Shown here one piece after another: positions 11,501 to 20,660 of a DNA stretch of 64,000 bases (the stretch's first letter is position 1; every line of letters begins with the position of its first letter). The stretch comes from Brachionus manjavacas (Eukaryota > Rotifera > Eurotatoria > Ploima > Brachionidae). The position numbers and the translations under genes are program-made. The stretch covers positions 868,001 through 932,000 of the forward strand of contig JAHQIY010000012.1 of NCBI GenBank assembly GCA_019054805.1, given 5' to 3'. The notes below the pieces were generated by a model. The model was given only the letters and a program-made list of their open reading frames with translations. It made no database searches and was not told the DNA's origin.

Positions 11501-14500
11501 GCTCGAACTCGTCCACATCTTCGTCAATTGACAGCGCCGAAAATCCCACATTCGACCACAAAAAAGCCACAAGATGCTCCGCCTTCAGCCCGAGCTGTTT
11601 GTGCCCGCGAGAGCGCAAAAACTCTCTTTTGACAGAAACAGAAGAGCCTGGCGAGCCGTCAAGACGCTCCAGATACAAAAAAAGACTAAAAAGCGGCCTC
11701 AAAAAAGTCAATTTCCTGGACAAAATGCTGCAATTTGGCGACAAGCTAGAACGCTTGATCGAGCTAAAATTTCAAAATTTGGGAAAATTCTGCGCCACCT
11801 ATCCAGCCCTAGTGCTGACCCTAGGCCTCACATTCTGTTGTCTGATGTGTGTCGGCTACTTTAACTTCAAAATAGAAAAAGACCCGATCAGACTCTGGTC
11901 GGCGGACTCGTCCATCGCCAGACAAAACAAAAAGTACTTTGACCAACACTTCGGCCCATTCTACCGCATAACCCAGCTCATTGTCGAGCCCAAGGCCACT
12001 CTAGAGCCGTCACTGTATCAGAACCTGACCATTACCGGCCTCCATGTGAAAATACTGCAAGAAACATTCGCGCTGTACTCCAAACTGGTGGCCATCAAGC
12101 ACCCGGTCAGCTTGGACGAAATTTGCTTCAAGCCTTTGGAGCCGGAGAACAACCACTGTGCAGTGCAGTCCATTTTCCAGTATTTTCAAAACAGCGAGAG
12201 AAAAGTCTCGGAGTACTTGGGCGACGAGGCCGAGGCCTATCGCTATTTGCTGATGTGCACGCGCAACCCGCTCACTGTGGACTGTTTGAGCAGCTACGGC
12301 GGGCCCATCCAGCCCTATCTGGTCCTAGGCAGCTATGACCTAACAAAAACCGACTACATAAACGCCGGCTCGCTCATCATCAACTTCATAATCAACAACT
12401 ACGTCAGCGAAGACAAAAAAATTGCCAAGGCAATGGCCTGGGAAGCGCAAGCTCTCGCCATTCTCAACAACTACACATCCGACCTCATAAACGTCTACTA
12501 CACCACCGAGAGGTCCATCGAAGACGAGCTGGAGCGCGAGTCCAAGGCCGACATCAAAATCATAGCCATCAGCTATTTGGCCATGTTTTTCTACTTGACC
12601 GTCACGTTGGGCAAATACTCCAGTCTCAATCTGAAAGTGGTCGTTCTGGAAATGAAAATATTTCTGGCTCTGGCCGGCGTGTCCCTGGTCATCCTGAGCG
12701 TGTTCTCCAGCGGCGGTTTTTTCGCCAGCATCGGCGTGCCCTCCACGCTCATCACCCTCGAAGTCATTCCGTTCCTGCTGCTGGCAGTGGGGGTGGACAA
12801 CGTGTACATTCTGGTGCAGACGTACCAGAACGACGAGAGGCGGCCGGCCGAGACCATCGAGGAGCAGATATCGCGCATAGTGGGCAAAGTGGGGCCGAGC
12901 ATGCTGCTCACGGGCACCACTCAGTCGGCCGCCTTTCTCATATCGGCGCTGACGCCCATGCCTGGCGTGCGCGCCTTCAGTCTCTACGCCAGCCTGGCCA
13001 TCATCATCAACTTCCTCATGCAGATCACTTGCTTCGTCGTTCTGTTGACTCTGGACGCCAAGCGCGAACACTCCAAGCGCATCGACCTCCTCTGCTGCAT
13101 CAAGCTAAATTTGAGCGACTCTATGCAAAAGAGAAAGTCATTTTTGTACAAGTTTTTCAAGAAGGTGTACACGCCAATCTTGTTCCACAATGTGGTCAGA
13201 GCGGTGGTGATTGTGGTGTTTGTGGGCTTTTTTTTTGCATGCCTGGCCATGTGCGACAAGATCAAGGTGGGCCTGGACCAAAAGCTGACCATGCCGCAGG
13301 ACTCCTATCAGCTGAAGTATTTCGAGGCGCTGCAGAAGCACTTGTCGGTGGGGCCGCCGGTCTATTTTGTTCTCAAGGACGGATACAATTACAGCAGTGT
13401 TGACCAAGTGCGCAAGCTGTGCGGCTCGCCCGCCTGTCACACCAACTCGCTCCAGTCCTTGGTTTCATCGGCTTCTTTTTTTCCCGACCAGACCTATGTT
13501 GCGCAGCCGCCCGAAAACTGGCTTGACGACTACATGGAGTGGCTCGAGGCCAAAAGCCCTTCCTTTTGCTGCTATGAATATGTTGGCGAGAGAAGGTTCT
13601 GCGACTATGTTAAGCTGCCGCTGCAGGACGACCATTTGTGCCACAAGTGTCCCATCCACAAGGCCAAGTACGACTTTCCCGACCACACCTCGCTCTTGAG
13701 CTACGTCAAGTATTTTCTGAGCCAAAATCCGTCCCGTGACTGCATCAAAGCTGGCCATGCTATGCATGCAAGTGCCGTCAACCTGCACCAGGACACTGTG
13801 GGCCACGTCACTTCAATCGGCTGTAATTTTTAGCGCCTTTTTTGCTCTTGGTCTTGTAAAATGGCCTAATTAGAGTTTTTTTTTAGCATCGCATTTTATG
13901 GCCTATCACAAGGTGCTGTCGACATCTGAGGACTTTATCAATGCCATGAGGTCAGCGTACAAAATATCGGATGCCATCACTCAAATGCTCAATAATGGCA
14001 CGAGTAGCAGCCAAAAATATGAAGTCTTTCCCTACAGGTATGCCATTTTTTTGTTAGCTTTTGTTGCAGACTCGTGCAGGATTTACGTAGTCTTATCATT
14101 TATTTAAAAGATTTTTTTGTTTTAAAAATTTATTTTATTTTGTAAAACACAGAAGAAAAAAGAAAAAACATTTTTTAAATTTGAGCATGTTTCATACAAA
14201 ATTCCAAAAAAAATTTTATTCTTAATAAAAATACAGATTTTGCGGCACTGTATTGAAACATAGAAAAACCAAGACATAGATAATTAATAAGCGTAAAAAA
14301 AGTGAAACCCGCTTAAAGAAAATTTTTTTTACAGAAACAGGCCGTCGTTTTAGGAGTGAGGTCCAGTGTTGCCATTCCAGCACCTCTTAAATGTAACATT
14401 TAATTCTCAAGTTTGCTCCGAGAAGATATCGATCCAAACAGACTGGATTTCAGGTCATTCTGTCATTGAAAGTGAATTCTAACTAGTAATTTTAATTCAG

Positions 14501-15176
14501 TGGTTCTTTCTTTTTATTATTATTTATTTATTTGTTTTATCTGTGCCGAGCTAAAGCTCCTTCAGATTAAAAAAAAAAAATAAAAATGAAAAGTTAAAAT
14601 ATAATAAAAAGACAATTAAAAATTGATAAATTGTAAGAGGTGACATGTGCAAAGTATTTAAGTATTGAACAGTTCAGGGAAGAAAGAAGAAATAGTAAGA
14701 TAGCAATTACACAATGACAAACATAGAAAACGTGAATATTTAATTTCGAACAGCTCTACTTATTTTCCAAACTATCTTTTATTAGTAGCTTGCAGTATAA
14801 CCCATTGGCTTCTTACATTTTTGAATCAACATGAATAGATACCCCCCTCTTATGAATGCTAAAAACAAATCATTTAAGCATGACATAGCCATCCTTGAAA
14901 TATATTTTAATAAAGATATAATGTTTATAAAAATAATATAAATCAACTAAAATTGGTTCTTAAATCGGAACTGGAATTTAATGACGGTATAACTGACTCA
15001 ATAAAGCTATGCTTAGAAAATCTTAGGTTCAAACACTATAGGATCTAACTTAATAACCTAATAAAGTCTTTTTAGTAATGGTCTCATTATTCTTGGACTC
15101 GATCAATTGGATAACTATATACTAGATTATCATTTTTTCTTATTATTAAATTATTATTAAAATGCTACGTAATTAG

Positions 15177-15211
<35 letters not shown>

Positions 15212-15407
15212 AGAACAAACAACTGAAATAACGATTTTTTTGAATAAATAATTTAAGTTATGAAAAAACAAATTCTGTATATTTTGTAAAAAAACTAAAT
15301 TTTATTTTAATAATTTATTTTATAACTACTTTGTACATATATATTTCATCTTTTTTGTAAATTGAAACAAATATTAGTTAACAAATGTCATTTAAACTTT
15401 TATATAA

Positions 15408-15439
<32 letters not shown>

Positions 15440-17441
15440 TCGCCAAGACAGGCGAAATTTTATGAAATAAATAATATATAATAATAAATTGTATTTTTTC
15501 TAATTTATAAGCTTTTTATTGTATAATATTTAAATTTTACTTCTCCAAAATGCAATTTATTGCCTTATTTGGTCTTCCTCTTTTGCGTTTTTCACAAATC
15601 GGTACATCTTTTGCTGCTTGTGGTGGTTTGACATATTTCAATCTTTTTTTTGTCAATGCTGCTTCTTTGTTTGGGTACTTTTCCTCCATTATTCACTTGC
15701 GGCTTCGTTTTACTCTTCGTTGAGTTGTACAATCTGCTTTACCTTCCATTTCAACTTCATCATCTGATACTCTGGAATACTTGATGCCTTTATAATTGTT
15801 TGTAATTTTAAATTTTCATTTAAAAAATTGAATATTATTGGTAATGTTCGAATGATTTATACATTGTATTTTTGACATTATAAATTCAAACAGTCTTCTT
15901 TTTCTTATCCTTACTAATCATTTTTCATTAAAATACTGCTCGTAACTAGTATAACAAGTGTCCCTATTCTATTCTAGGGGATAATGAGGAGGCGTTCATC
16001 TCCTTTTCTAGTACCTTTTTGAACAGCGGCTCCGATCTTACTCAGAGGCTTACCGCATCGAGTTGATCATCTACGCCGCAATTATTATCCAGTCGAAACT
16101 GGTGCCCCTATTTTTATGACGAAAGAGGTTTAAACATTCGTCTCGTATTGCAGAGATATTTTGAAGATTTTTTTATCCTCTGCTTGCATGACTAAGACGC
16201 AAACCATTCTGTTATACTGGATATCGTTACTAGTATATTATAATAAATTATTTATTAATTGATTGACACTACAAATTACTGATCAACTGGATATTGATCA
16301 TATTTAGTTTATACAGGTAAATTTTACTGATCAAAATATTTAAAATACTGATCATTTAAATACAAGGCAACGAATATCTAAATGAAATAATTTTTTGAAA
16401 TTAATTTCCTAATTCAGCGATCTATCCATTAAATCGATCTATCCAAAAAAAATAAGTTTCTATAGTTAAAATTTCAAAAAAACAATTTTGAAAAAAATAA
16501 ATTTGGCATGTTAATTGGGAAAAATAATAATACAAACCAAAACTCGAAATAAATATTTTTATTTAATTGTAATTTTTGGCTTTAATAATTTTTCAATAAA
16601 TTTTTCTATTACTAACAATTTCAAAATTATTGACTTTAGCTTAAATCTGACATTATCTTGACCGATTAAAAAAGATGGAAATTTGTCCATACAATTTAAA
16701 GAAAAATTAAGAGGTACATAAAATTTTTTAATGAAAATCATGAAATATTAATAAAAAATTATAAATTTAATTCTTTCTAAAAATTAAAAAAAAAATATTA
16801 TTAGTTAGAAATAAAATAAGATTATTTATTTATAAAAAGGTAAAGAATTTTTTGTGTTATTCTTTATAATTTAATAAAATTTTGTTTTTTTTTAATATTT
16901 TTCTTTAAAATTGTTTCATAATTTCCAATAGAGAAAATGTCAAATTATTTACAAAAATACCGAGCTTAAATAAAAAAACCTGAGATTAAGTAATTTTCTT
17001 TTAATCATTTTGTTGAAATTTAATTTTAAATAAATATTTAAAAAAAAATTTACTAAAAAAAGTAGTGGGAAGGCTTAGCAAATAGAAAAGGAATGGGTCA
17101 TACCACCAGATCGGAATAAAAAAAATAAAGAAAAGAATATGCGTTACCTTGATTGGGATCTGTATGAAGCTTGATTAATCTGGTTAATTTGCTTGATTGG
17201 ATCGGTCTAAAAATCTAACGAGTAGAAAAAAAAAGAAAGAAAAAAAGAAAAATGTTAATCTAAAATTCAAGATGCAATGGTGATGTAGTTAATGTAGTAT
17301 ATGAAGTATAAAGGAGTATATGAATGATTTTTTTTTTTTTTTTTTATTGTTATTGTTATTATTACATACCACAGTTACCATAGATGGGATCCTACTGTTT
17401 CCCATCTTCGCAAGTCTAGCTTGCTAGCTTGTTGTAACTTA

Positions 17442-17478
<37 letters not shown>

Positions 17479-20400
17479 AAAATGTCACAAATTAATTTGA
17501 ATTGCATTTGATAATCTGGATGACTAACGCTAAAAAAGACTAGTTAATTTTTTTTAAAATAAACTTAAATTTGATTCTATTTTATCCGATTAATTAAATA
17601 ATTTATTTTTAAGCATTTTTTATGTCTTCTACGAGCAATATCTGACAATTTGGCAAGATGCAACCATGCAATTAATTCTCACACTATTCGCTATATTTGT
17701 ATGTACATTTATCTTGTTGTCATTCGATTTATTTACAGCTTTGATAGTCACAGTCCTAATCGCCATCATAATAATTGATATGGTTGGAATTATGTATTTG
17801 TGGAATATAGAACTAAACGCCATATCACTTGTGAACTTGGTAATCGCAATCGGCATTTCTGTCGAATTTTGCTCACACATAGCCCGTGCATTTGCGATTA
17901 GTAATGCGAATTCTCGCAAAGAAAGAGCCAGCGAGGCCTTGTCGAAGATGGGGCCTCCTGTTTTTAGCGGCGTGTTGCAGAGTATTGTAGGAATTAGTGT
18001 CCTTGCATTTGCACACTCTCAGCTATTTCAAGTATTCTATTTCAGAATGTACATTAGTATTTTACTCCTCGGACTAACACATGGTCTCATTTTTTTACCA
18101 GTCCTATTAACCTATATTGGTAAGTATTAAAATATTTTATGTCAAATAAACCAAAAGTTTTATCTTAAAATTTCAAAAAACTTAATTAATTAGCTAACTA
18201 ACCAAAAAAAAAACATAAATATACAGAATGAGGCATTAACTTTATTCCACTTAATTTATTTATTTATTTTAATGAACGTCTTAAAGGCGATGTTAAAAAA
18301 AAATAAATTAAATTTAATAAATAAGACCAAGTTTAAGTGTTTTCTAAAAAATTTTAGATATTATCAAATAAATTTAATCTTTTTCGAACCATTTTCCTGC
18401 TTTTTTTTCCTGGTTAAATTTCTAAAGCCGGGATAGTCTAATTTATCATAAGATACAGGAAGCAGATCTTGATTTGCGAATGAGTTGTTTACTTTATAAA
18501 GTAAACTTATTTATTCTATAAAACTAAAATTAATTTTGGTTAAATAAAATAAAATAAACTAATTTCAAAACAAAGATTTTATTTTTAGAGTTTAAAAAAA
18601 AAATTAAAAAATATAGTTTAACAAAAAAATATTTAAAAATTGAGTAATTTCAATTTATTTTAGTTTATTGAATAATTCAAAAAAAATATACATATATATA
18701 TATATATATTTATTTACCACTAAACTCGTTTTTAACAATCGAATTTGAAAAATTATTTCTAGTAGTTCTTTTATTTAAATTAAATTATGTGACTAACACA
18801 ATTATGAAAACACTCTATTTTAATTTTTAAATTAAATAAGAAAGAAAAAATTTAGCTATACTTTTTTTATTTTATTTATTTTTTTCTTTACATCACCCTC
18901 ACAGTGTTTACTGAATAAATGTAATTAAATTATTATTGAATAATTTACTTGAAATAAACTATCCTTAGAGTTTAAATGAAAGATAAGGATACTTTATAAA
19001 TTTATAGTAGTTAGTTGTAGTTCTGAGTACTCAAAGATTTTATTTCTTTAACAAATTCAACTTAAGAAGATGCTGAGCTTAAGCAGCCCGTGCTTTTTTA
19101 ATCTAATGTTACTTGTACCATTTCTCTAGCTCATTCTTGAAGCTATATTTTAACTTCGATTAACCACTTGTTTCAGTAAACTATTCCATTTGTTCGCTAT
19201 TCAGTTGGTAAGATGGTTCATTATATTGTTGACTTTACGCTGTTGACGTAAATTTTTGAGTGATAAGTCTCGAGCAAAAGCCTCTGATTGCGGCAGTTGA
19301 GTCTTTTGACCTCCTTCTTGTAGTTGGTCTGTTGTACCAATGCCAATGCACTTTAAATCTTCATCCTTTTAATTTTCAAAAAGCTCTAAATTTTTCCGAG
19401 CTTGCTTCTTTAGGTTTTAGAGTAGCGCAATACGGAATTTTTTACATTCAAAATCTAATTTCAGTTCAAAGAGTTTATCTTAAGAAATTAAAATTAATCT
19501 TCGAATTAATTTAAATAATTTTAATGTAACAAAACTTGCTTTACTTGTTATGAGGATTTAAAAAAATAAACTAATTTAAAAAATTATTTCTCGATCTATT
19601 GATAAAATCAATTTTTATATTTCATTTTTTTAAACTCATATTTTGTAAAGTTTATTTTAAAAATGATTGCAGTAAAGATCGATGAAGGTATCAGCTGATA
19701 CAATTTATAGAATCAGTCATTGATTTTTTTAAAAAAATTGATTAGTTTTTCAATTTGCATTCTGTTTTTGTTCTCAAATTGACCGTGCCTCTAATTAAAT
19801 AAATTTAATTATTAAATATCTTCTAATTAATAATGGGAAGAGGATTAGAAAAAATTTAGGATCGTAATTATTCATGTTGGATTCAAGAAATACCAACCAA
19901 AAGCATCAAATTGATATTTTTATATATACATCATAAAATATTTTTTCACGATTTGGAACGCTTTCTCTCTTAATAAAAAAAAAAATTAATTGATAAATTT
20001 TGACAGTTTAATTTAATTTTTTGAATATCATTTTGTTCTATTCATTGAAGAAAAAAAGCCAATGACTGAAACATAAAAAATAGATAAAATTTATGAAAAA
20101 TTACATTTTAGATATTTATTTAAAAAAAAAATTTCTCTTTAGGCCGTTCATCAAACCATTTGGCAGTGTACAGAGCTAGAACAAATTTTGAGATCAAATT
20201 TTCCAACCGATCCGAGATCAATAGTTCTCAAGTGCAGCTAAAAAAAGGAGACTCTGAGTCATCTGATCAGACCAAATCTTCTTTTAACCATCAAGTACCC
20301 TCTAACTCACCTAATTGTGTTCCAAACCAAATCGACTATGAAGATGAGTTTGATGAATTCCAAATAAACAATCAATTTTTGCGTCAACCCGAAAAATTAA

Positions 20401-20660
20401 ATGCAAAAAACTGTGATCGGGATTCGCCGGTGTCACGTGACTGTTTGCTTAATAACGAAAATGAGTCGAATAACAGTGAAGAAATAGCCGAGGAGCAAAC
20501 ATTAAAAATTGCGGCAGCTCAGCGAGCAGTGTCGCTTAGTATTCCGACAAGGAAAAAAAAGATCGAGAATGAGGAAACTTTTTTGTCCAAGTCCTTAAGC
20601 TCAAAAATTAAGCTGAACAATAATCGTGCCAAATCAAATTCAGAATCGCTTAATATTTAA
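4690..20660 (+). CDS. NPC1: Niemann-Pick C1 protein (intracellular cholesterol transporter), 5 coding exons
   Basis: Read as join 4690-5583, 11323-13822, 13887-14037, 17614-18119, 20143-20660, which stays in frame and gives about 1,522 residues; vertebrate NPC1 has about 1,280. Order: signal peptide (about 1-20), sterol-binding N-terminal domain with paired cysteines (about 21-298), first membrane helix (about 325-350), membrane helix about 455, middle luminal domain starting [11 protein letters not shown] (about 481-690), sterol-sensing domain (about 709-875) with [14 protein letters not shown], cysteine-rich luminal loop (about 935-1131), then the C-terminal helix bundle with [18 protein letters not shown]. 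By family knowledge it sits in late endosome/lysosome membranes and passes cholesterol received from NPC2 to the membrane. Introns start GTAAGA, GTAATT, GTATGC and GTAAGT and end in AG. Oddities: a roughly 170-residue polar tail, GC-rich exons 1-2 against AT-rich exons 4-5, and intron 1 of 5.7 kb packed with transposons. No terminal LLNF-type sorting signal is seen. Confidence 0.95.
5772..5826. repeat. Two adjacent short hairpins
   Basis: TGAGGGTAACCCTCA is a near-perfect palindrome, and directly after it GGCTGTGC...GGCACTAGCC can fold with one bulge. Flanked by T-rich and A-rich runs, the pair looks like the 3' end of an old minus-strand retroposon, but no coding part is left. Confidence 0.35.
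7745..8149 (-). mobile_element. LINE-2W 3' end with C-terminal ORF2 piece
   Basis: A 5'-truncated copy of window LINE family 2. The minus strand reads a 60-70 residue open piece with [30 protein letters not shown] and [11 protein letters not shown], followed by about 180 bases of 3' UTR ending GGAGGTTAATTG then an AATAAATAAA-type tail. Copies at 10.0, 14.8 and 53.3 kb share the DGI-DSI block and the tail. The 10-kb and 54-kb copies show that this block follows an RT-linked LKVLR..K..QLYLF region, so it is the C-terminus of a LINE ORF2 rather than a host peptide. Confidence 0.75.
8165..8400 (-). pseudogene. MULE transposase C-terminal remnant
   Basis: The minus strand reads PRTTNEVEA-stop-HNALN, then [19 protein letters not shown], then in another frame [17 protein letters not shown]. 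This is the end of a Mutator-like transposase, where RTNN.EGWHN is the usual motif; here the tryptophan codon reads as TGA. At least one stop and one frameshift make it dead. It sits directly upstream of the LINE-2W piece, probably by chance. Confidence 0.6.
8684..8982. mobile_element. Tc1/mariner-type MITE, 299 bp
   Basis: The ends are inverted repeats of about 27 bases: CAGCATGTCACAAAAAGTT at the left and its near complement AACTTTTTGTGACATACTG at the right. TA dinucleotides flank both sides (8682-8683, 8983-8984), as expected from Tc1/mariner target duplication. There is no coding capacity. A Tc1-family transposase must have moved it; two Tc1 transposase remnants lie at 44.7 and 60.8 kb. 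Confidence 0.85.
9341..9616. mobile_element. hAT-type MITE, 276 bp
   Basis: The terminal inverted repeats are CAGACTTGGGCAAAAGT at the left and the complement ACTTTTGTCCAAGTCTG at the right, a classic hAT end. The flanking 8-base target duplication is CTCTTTAC (9333-9340) versus CTCTTTAT (9617-9624), seven of eight matching. It is AT-rich inside, with repeated GACTTTT-like motifs and no ORF. Confidence 0.88.
9617..10041 (-). pseudogene. Degenerate ORF with basic then acidic region, unrecognised
   Basis: The minus strand reads about 140 residues with one in-frame stop: a basic part ([28 protein letters not shown]), then an acidic run [17 protein letters not shown], then [14 protein letters not shown] frame can be followed past the hAT MITE, which seems to have landed in the same old coding unit. 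No family is recognised; it may be a transposon-encoded or host chromatin-type protein remnant. Confidence 0.45.
10042..10620 (+). mobile_element. LINE-2W 3' end, C-terminal ORF2 piece and tail
   Basis: The coding part has [20 protein letters not shown] in one frame, then after a shift DLKRLMQF...[24 protein letters not shown] and the stop at 10436. The 3' UTR ends CACCTGATGGAGGTTAATTTGAATTAAATAAAT, a short stem-loop followed by an AATAAA-type tail. It is 5' truncated and lies in the sense orientation of NPC1 inside intron 1. Confidence 0.75.
11235..11306 (+). mobile_element. Retroposon 3' tail (CGCC..GGCG hairpin family) beside an NPC1 splice acceptor
   Basis: The stretch reads AACATCGCCCAGTCTGGCG, a 4-bp stem-loop, then TAATTTTATGAATAAATAA and an (ATA)n run to about 11304. 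The same tail is seen at 15.43-15.49 kb (+) and 18.25-18.30 kb (-), so it is a repeat family, probably SINE-like. The AG acceptor of NPC1 exon 2 is only 16-18 bases beyond the tail, leaving almost no pyrimidine tract. Confidence 0.6.
11323..13822 (+). CDS. NPC1: NPC1 coding exon 2: middle luminal domain, sterol-sensing domain, C-terminal luminal loop
   Basis: This single 2.5-kb exon covers residues 299-1131 plus one base of the next codon. Visible landmarks are [70 protein letters not shown] and GPPVYFVL. The donor chosen is GGCT/GTAATT, because it joins to CATCGCATTTTATG with HVTSIG-SSHFMAYH, matching the animal NPC1 pattern. Exon GC is far above that of the flanks and of exons 4-5. Confidence 0.93.
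13823..13886 (+). other. NPC1 intron 2, 64 bases
   Basis: GTAATT donor and a T-rich run ending TTTTAG. It shows that introns of about 60 bases are spliced in this genome, which supports the short intron proposed in the LU-domain gene. Confidence 0.85.
13887..14037 (+). CDS. NPC1: NPC1 coding exon 3
   Basis: Residues about 1132-1182: [16 protein letters not shown] then [13 protein letters not shown] and EVFPY. This is the luminal linker before the last helix bundle; vertebrates have YFMTYHTVLQTS and [14 protein letters not shown] here. The phase is two bases, joined to C at the start of exon 4 to make the Ser of [10 protein letters not shown]. Confidence 0.92.
14518..14575 (-). mobile_element. 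LINE-1J 3' tail
   Basis: The minus strand reads CTGAAGGAGCTTTAGCTCGG then CACAGATAAAACAAATAAAT. It matches the tail of the LINE at 47.71-47.75 kb with only a few differences, including one that keeps the GAGCT/AGCTC stem. The coding part of this copy is not recognisable. Confidence 0.6.
14790..15560 (+). mobile_element. LINE-2W 3' end with a nested retroposon
   Basis: From about 14852 it reads [16 protein letters not shown], then [36 protein letters not shown], a stop, and NLIKSF. The 3' UTR is almost identical to the copy at 7.75-8.15 kb but is split by about 330 foreign bases near 15160-15487. The end differs from the other copies (CAAAATGCAATTT in place of GGAGGTTAAT). Confidence 0.7.
15160..15488 (+). 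mobile_element. Nested retroposon, CGCC..GGCG tail family
   Basis: Comparison with the uninterrupted LINE-2W copy at 7.75-8.15 kb shows this block is an insertion. It contains a run of about 35 A and a run of about 28 T, and ends ATCGCCAAGACAGGCGAAAT then TTTATGAAATAAATAATA. AATAATAAA-like sequence flanks both sides and may be a target duplication. It shares its tail with 11.24 and 18.25 kb; no ORF. Confidence 0.55.
15546..15800 (-). pseudogene. Coding remnant with AT-hook ([10 protein letters not shown]), unrecognised
   Basis: The minus strand reads [19 protein letters not shown], a stop, [31 protein letters not shown], then [14 protein letters not shown]. It has the composition of a real protein and one internal stop. 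The GRP core with flanking basic residues is an AT-hook DNA-binding motif. It could be part of a DNA transposon protein; no family is assigned. Confidence 0.45.
15940..16236 (-). mobile_element. SINE candidate with tRNA-like promoter boxes
   Basis: A 271-base block (15953-16223) is flanked by 13-base direct repeats with one mismatch: TCGTAACTAGTAT and TCGTTACTAGTAT. Read on the minus strand the head contains TAACAGAATGG, close to the polymerase III A-box, and further on CCAGTTTCGACTGG, a stem-loop with a B-box-like TTCGA core. GC is higher than the surrounding intron. There is no poly-A end, so its class is uncertain. Confidence 0.45.
17322..17480 (+). mobile_element. Retroposon-like tail: two hairpins then (TTA)n
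   Basis: After a T run come GATGGGA...TTCCCATC and GCAAGTCTAGCTTGC, two stem-loops, then CTTATA and about 14 TTA units. The layout, stem-loops directly before an AT-only tandem tail, is the same as at the LINE ends in this window, but the sequence is a different family. No coding part is seen. Confidence 0.45.
17614..18119 (+). CDS. NPC1: NPC1 coding exon 4: C-terminal helix bundle
   Basis: Residues about 1183-1350. Starts [15 protein letters not shown], then hydrophobic helices, [56 protein letters not shown] and [15 protein letters not shown]. It aligns along its length with vertebrate NPC1 helices 9-13. The GTAAGT donor is consensus. Confidence 0.93.
18250..18302 (-). mobile_element. Retroposon 3' tail, CGCC hairpin family
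   Basis: The minus strand reads TTTAACATCGCCTTTAAGAC, then GTTCATTAAAATAAATAAAT. It matches the AACATCGCC...TATGAATAAATAA tails at 11.24 and 15.43 kb, but the second half of the stem is decayed. Confidence 0.4.
19060..19500 (-). mobile_element. CR1/L2-like LINE C-terminal remnant
   Basis: The minus strand carries [14 protein letters not shown] followed by KQVVNRS and [10 protein letters not shown], which matches the common LINE ending R...WN.LP..VV...S...FK..LDK. Upstream pieces such as ARDLSLKN and RQQRKVN fit the region before it. It has several frame breaks and is old. Confidence 0.5.
20143..20660 (+). CDS. NPC1: NPC1 coding exon 5: long polar C-terminal tail
   Basis: Residues about 1351-1522. 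After [15 protein letters not shown] the sequence is hydrophilic, rich in Ser, Asn, Glu and Lys, with [10 protein letters not shown] and RKKKIENEE. Vertebrate tails are about 25 residues and end in a di-leucine type sorting signal; here the end is SESLNI. The last about 100 coding bases are duplicated at 33.28 kb. AATAAA at 20945-20950 is a possible polyadenylation signal. Confidence 0.88.

Larger units (their letters stand above)
14038..17613 (+). other. NPC1 intron 3, transposon-rich
   Basis: A 3.6-kb intron with a GTATGC donor and a TTTTAAG acceptor. It holds a LINE-1J tail (-), a LINE-2W 3' end (+) with a nested retroposon, an AT-hook coding remnant (-), a SINE candidate with 13-base target duplications, and a hairpin plus (TTA)n tail. 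The stretch 16.24-17.32 kb shows nothing recognisable. Confidence 0.85.
18120..20142 (+). other. NPC1 intron 4
   Basis: A 2-kb intron with a GTAAGT donor and CTCTTTAG acceptor. It holds a retroposon tail on the minus strand (18.25-18.30 kb), a short (TA)n run near 18.69 kb and a LINE C-terminal remnant on the minus strand (19.06-19.50 kb). The remainder shows nothing recognisable. Confidence 0.8.

Noticed and set aside
12340-13071. Long open frames antisense to NPC1 exons 1 and 2 (up to 243 codons)
   Set aside because: They are mirror frames of a GC-rich coding exon, rich in His/Asp/Gly repeats from the opposite strand, with no motif of their own.
17430-17480. (TTA)n run as a CRISPR-like or regulatory array
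   Set aside because: Simple microsatellite at the end of a retroposon-like tail; no CRISPR arrays are seen anywhere in the window.
19260-19514. 84-codon plus-strand frame in NPC1 intron 4
   Set aside because: It lies opposite the LINE C-terminal remnant and has no motif of its own.
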